Shown piece by piece: positions 62,723 to 64,000 of a DNA stretch of 64,000 nucleotides (the first letter of the stretch is position 1; every line of letters begins with the position of its first letter). The translations under genes and the position numbers were made by a program. The notes under the pieces are model-generated. The model had not been told where the DNA came from. It saw nothing but the letters and a program-made list of their open reading frames with translations, and did not search any database. The stretch comes from an alpha proteobacterium SCGC AAA015-N04 (GTDB lineage: Bacteria > Pseudomonadota > Alphaproteobacteria > Puniceispirillales > Marisalimonadaceae), in NCBI GenBank assembly GCA_000383115.1, contig KB910521.1:78147-142146 (forward strand), in the 5' to 3' direction.

Positions 62723-64000
62723 TGATTAGAGAAGGATTTCAAAAAGCAGTTGAAATAATAACCAAAAATGATCGTGGTGGTTTTACTGTTCCAACATCTA
62801 AACTTTATCCACACCAATGGAATTGGGACTCTGCTTTCACAGCTTTAGGTATTTCTACTTATAACAAAATAAGAGCATGGAAAGAACTAATTTTTCTGAT
62901 TAAAGCACAATGGAAAAATGGAATGATCCCTCACATAATTTTTCACGAAAATAATCCAAATTATTTTCCTGGTCCAAATCATTGGCAAATCAAATCAAAT
63001 GCTAATACTAGTTGTCACTCTCAACCACCAGTGTTGGCTAGCATAATATGGGATATGGTAAATAATGGAAATAATTATGATTTACGGAAAGGTAAAAGTC
63101 TTTTTAATTCTTTAATGGCATATCACGAGTGGTTTTTTTCTGCAAGAGATCCAAATAATGAAGGTTTTATCAGCATAATTCACCCTTGGGAATCTGGAAG
63201 AGATAATTGTCCTGATTGGGATTTAGGTTTACATAATGTCAATGTTCCAGATAATTTTGGAGATTATATTAGAAGCGATACATCACATGTACAAATATCT
63301 CAGAGACCTACAAATAAAGATTATGATAAATTTATGTCTATAGTCCAATATGGAAGAGACTGTAATTGGGACCCAAAAAAAATGTATGATGAGGGTCCTT
63401 TCTTGGCAATTGATCCGGGAATAAATTTTATTTTTTTAAAGGCAAATAAAGATCTTTTATCATTAGCAAAATTATTTAATTATACGAACACAGTAAATAA
63501 AATTGAGAGTTGGATAAATAAACTTGAGGACGGTTGCCAAAAATTTTGGAATGATAAAGTAAAAGCATTCACAGCATTTGACATGAGGACCAATCAATTC
63601 TGCGATGCTATAACTAATGCATCAATGCTTTGCTTATATGCTGGCACAGGTTCAGAAAAGCAAAAAAATTATACAATTAAGCATTGTGAACGAATTTTAA
63701 ATAATTGCGTTTATGGAATGCCAAGCGTCGATCCAAAACATAAAAAATTCGAAAGTGAAAGATATTGGAGAGGTCCAGTTTGGTCAATCATGAATTATAT
63801 GATCTCACATGGTTTAGAGCATGAAGGTGAATACTCACTAGCCAAAAGAATTAAGGATGATACTATTAAACTTATAGAGGTTGGTGGTATGCATGAATAT
63901 TTTAACCCATTTACAGGAAAAGGCCTAGGTGGACATGACTTCTCATGGACAGCTGCAATTTTATTAGTACTTGGTAGAGATAGTTCTAATTTAAAATTTA
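62722..64000 (+). CDS. GH63-like glycoside hydrolase, glucosylglycerate/mannosylglycerate hydrolase type (3' end beyond window)
   Basis: At least 426 aa of an (alpha/alpha)6-barrel hydrolase; the frame is open to the edge. TSKLYPHQWNWDSAFTALGI, KNGMIPHIIFHENNPNYFPG, IIHPWESGRDNCPDW, ESERYWRGPVWSIMNYM and GLGGHDFSWTAAILL match MGH1-type enzymes that hydrolyse mannosyl- or glucosylglycerate, relatives of GH63 and trehalase. The Asp in WNWDSAF region and Glu in EYFNPFTG are candidate acid/base residues. It overlaps the permease stop (TAATG), so the imported substrate is probably such a glycosyl osmolyte. Only about 20-30 residues should be missing. Confidence 0.88.
   Translation, partial: MIREGFQKAVEIITKNDRGGFTVPTSKLYPHQWNWDSAFTALGISTYNKIRAWKELIFLIKAQWKNGMIPHIIFHENNPNYFPGPNHWQIKSNANTSCHSQPPVLASIIWDMVNNGNNYDLRKGKSLFNSLMAYHEWFFSARDPNNEGFISIIHPWESGRDNCPDWDLGLHNVNVPDNFGDYIRSDTSHVQISQRPTNKDYDKFMSIVQYGRDCNWDPKKMYDEGPFLAIDPGINFIFLKANKDLLSLAKLFNYTNTVNKIESWINKLEDGCQKFWNDKVKAFTAFDMRTNQFCDAITNASMLCLYAGTGSEKQKNYTIKHCERILNNCVYGMPSVDPKHKKFESERYWRGPVWSIMNYMISHGLEHEGEYSLAKRIKDDTIKLIEVGGMHEYFNPFTGKGLGGHDFSWTAAILLVLGRDSSNLKF

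Noticed and set aside
1-64000. CRISPR arrays, tRNA or rRNA genes, insertion sequences, prophage
   Set aside because: Looked for spaced direct repeats, T-loop and acceptor patterns, transposase and integrase motifs; none found. A short degenerate tRNA could be missed by eye.

Overview
The window is AT-rich (about 30% GC by eye), densely packed bacterial chromosome. Short or overlapping gene junctions, convergent genes that share stop codons, and the gene content (TRAP and TTT carboxylate transporters, many CaiB-type CoA-transferases, MmgE/PrpD proteins, glutathione-dependent formaldehyde oxidation, protocatechuate cleavage, an osmolyte-type ABC cassette) fit a streamlined marine heterotrophic alphaproteobacterium of the low-GC SAR11/HIMB59/AEGEAN-169 kind. 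That placement is an inference from gene content; the window has no rRNA, no tRNA that I can see, and no other phylogenetic marker. I see no CRISPR array, prophage or insertion sequence.

Layout. 1-11.3 kb: an edge-truncated MmgE/PrpD gene and an amidase, then a long minus-strand block that reads hydratase (HTD2 type), MmgE/PrpD, CaiB, CitE-like lyase, MaoC hydratase, CaiB, dctP, dctQ, dctM. It looks like import plus CoA-dependent cleavage of a small dicarboxylate. 11.4-14.4 kb (+): tautomerase, LiuC-like enoyl-CoA hydratase, PcaB/fumarase-superfamily lyase, hotdog thioesterase. 14.4-19 kb: S-formylglutathione hydrolase and class III alcohol dehydrogenase (formaldehyde detoxification), another enoyl-CoA hydratase plus CaiB, and a gamma-carbonic anhydrase-like protein. 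19.1-25.6 kb (+): a second carboxylate cassette (muconate-lactonizing/racemase-type enolase, TauD-like dioxygenase, TctCBA transporter, MmgE/PrpD). 25.6-32 kb: membrane hydrolase, Baeyer-Villiger-type monooxygenase, then a minus-strand 4-hydroxybenzoate/protocatechuate block (pobA-pcaH-pcaG) followed by a 53-aa membrane ORF and a cyclic-nucleotide-binding protein.

32-50 kb holds mostly housekeeping and orphan genes: hpt, alcohol dehydrogenase, EamA exporter, DapA-family aldolase, csaA, a broken bactofilin, SCO1, ModA, MOSC, pseudoazurin, an AtuA/DUF4387 pair, an HTH protein fused to what looks like a dead MT-A70 methyltransferase, MazG-like, azlCD, nth, a DUF2256-TIGR03643-photolyase cassette, and others. 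50.5-53.3 kb: cysD-cysNC for PAPS synthesis. 53.4-54.9 kb: a CueR-like regulator with a textbook MerR-type 19-bp-spacer promoter driving a DUF4396 membrane protein and cytochrome c, with an apparent remnant of a Tat-exported protein behind them. 55.6-58.5 kb: two NAD-dependent epimerase-type proteins and a decayed PNPOx-family gene. 58.8-64 kb: an ABC sugar/osmolyte transporter whose permeases carry unusual extra domains, ending in a GH63-like (glucosylglycerate/mannosylglycerate hydrolase type) enzyme cut by the window edge.

The least ordinary items are the CoA/TRAP dicarboxylate block, the HTH-pseudo-MT-A70 fusion, the copper promoter with the truncated Tat gene, the DUF11-like insertion in the ABC permease, the frameshifted bactofilin and PNPOx genes, and several small membrane ORFs that are easily missed.
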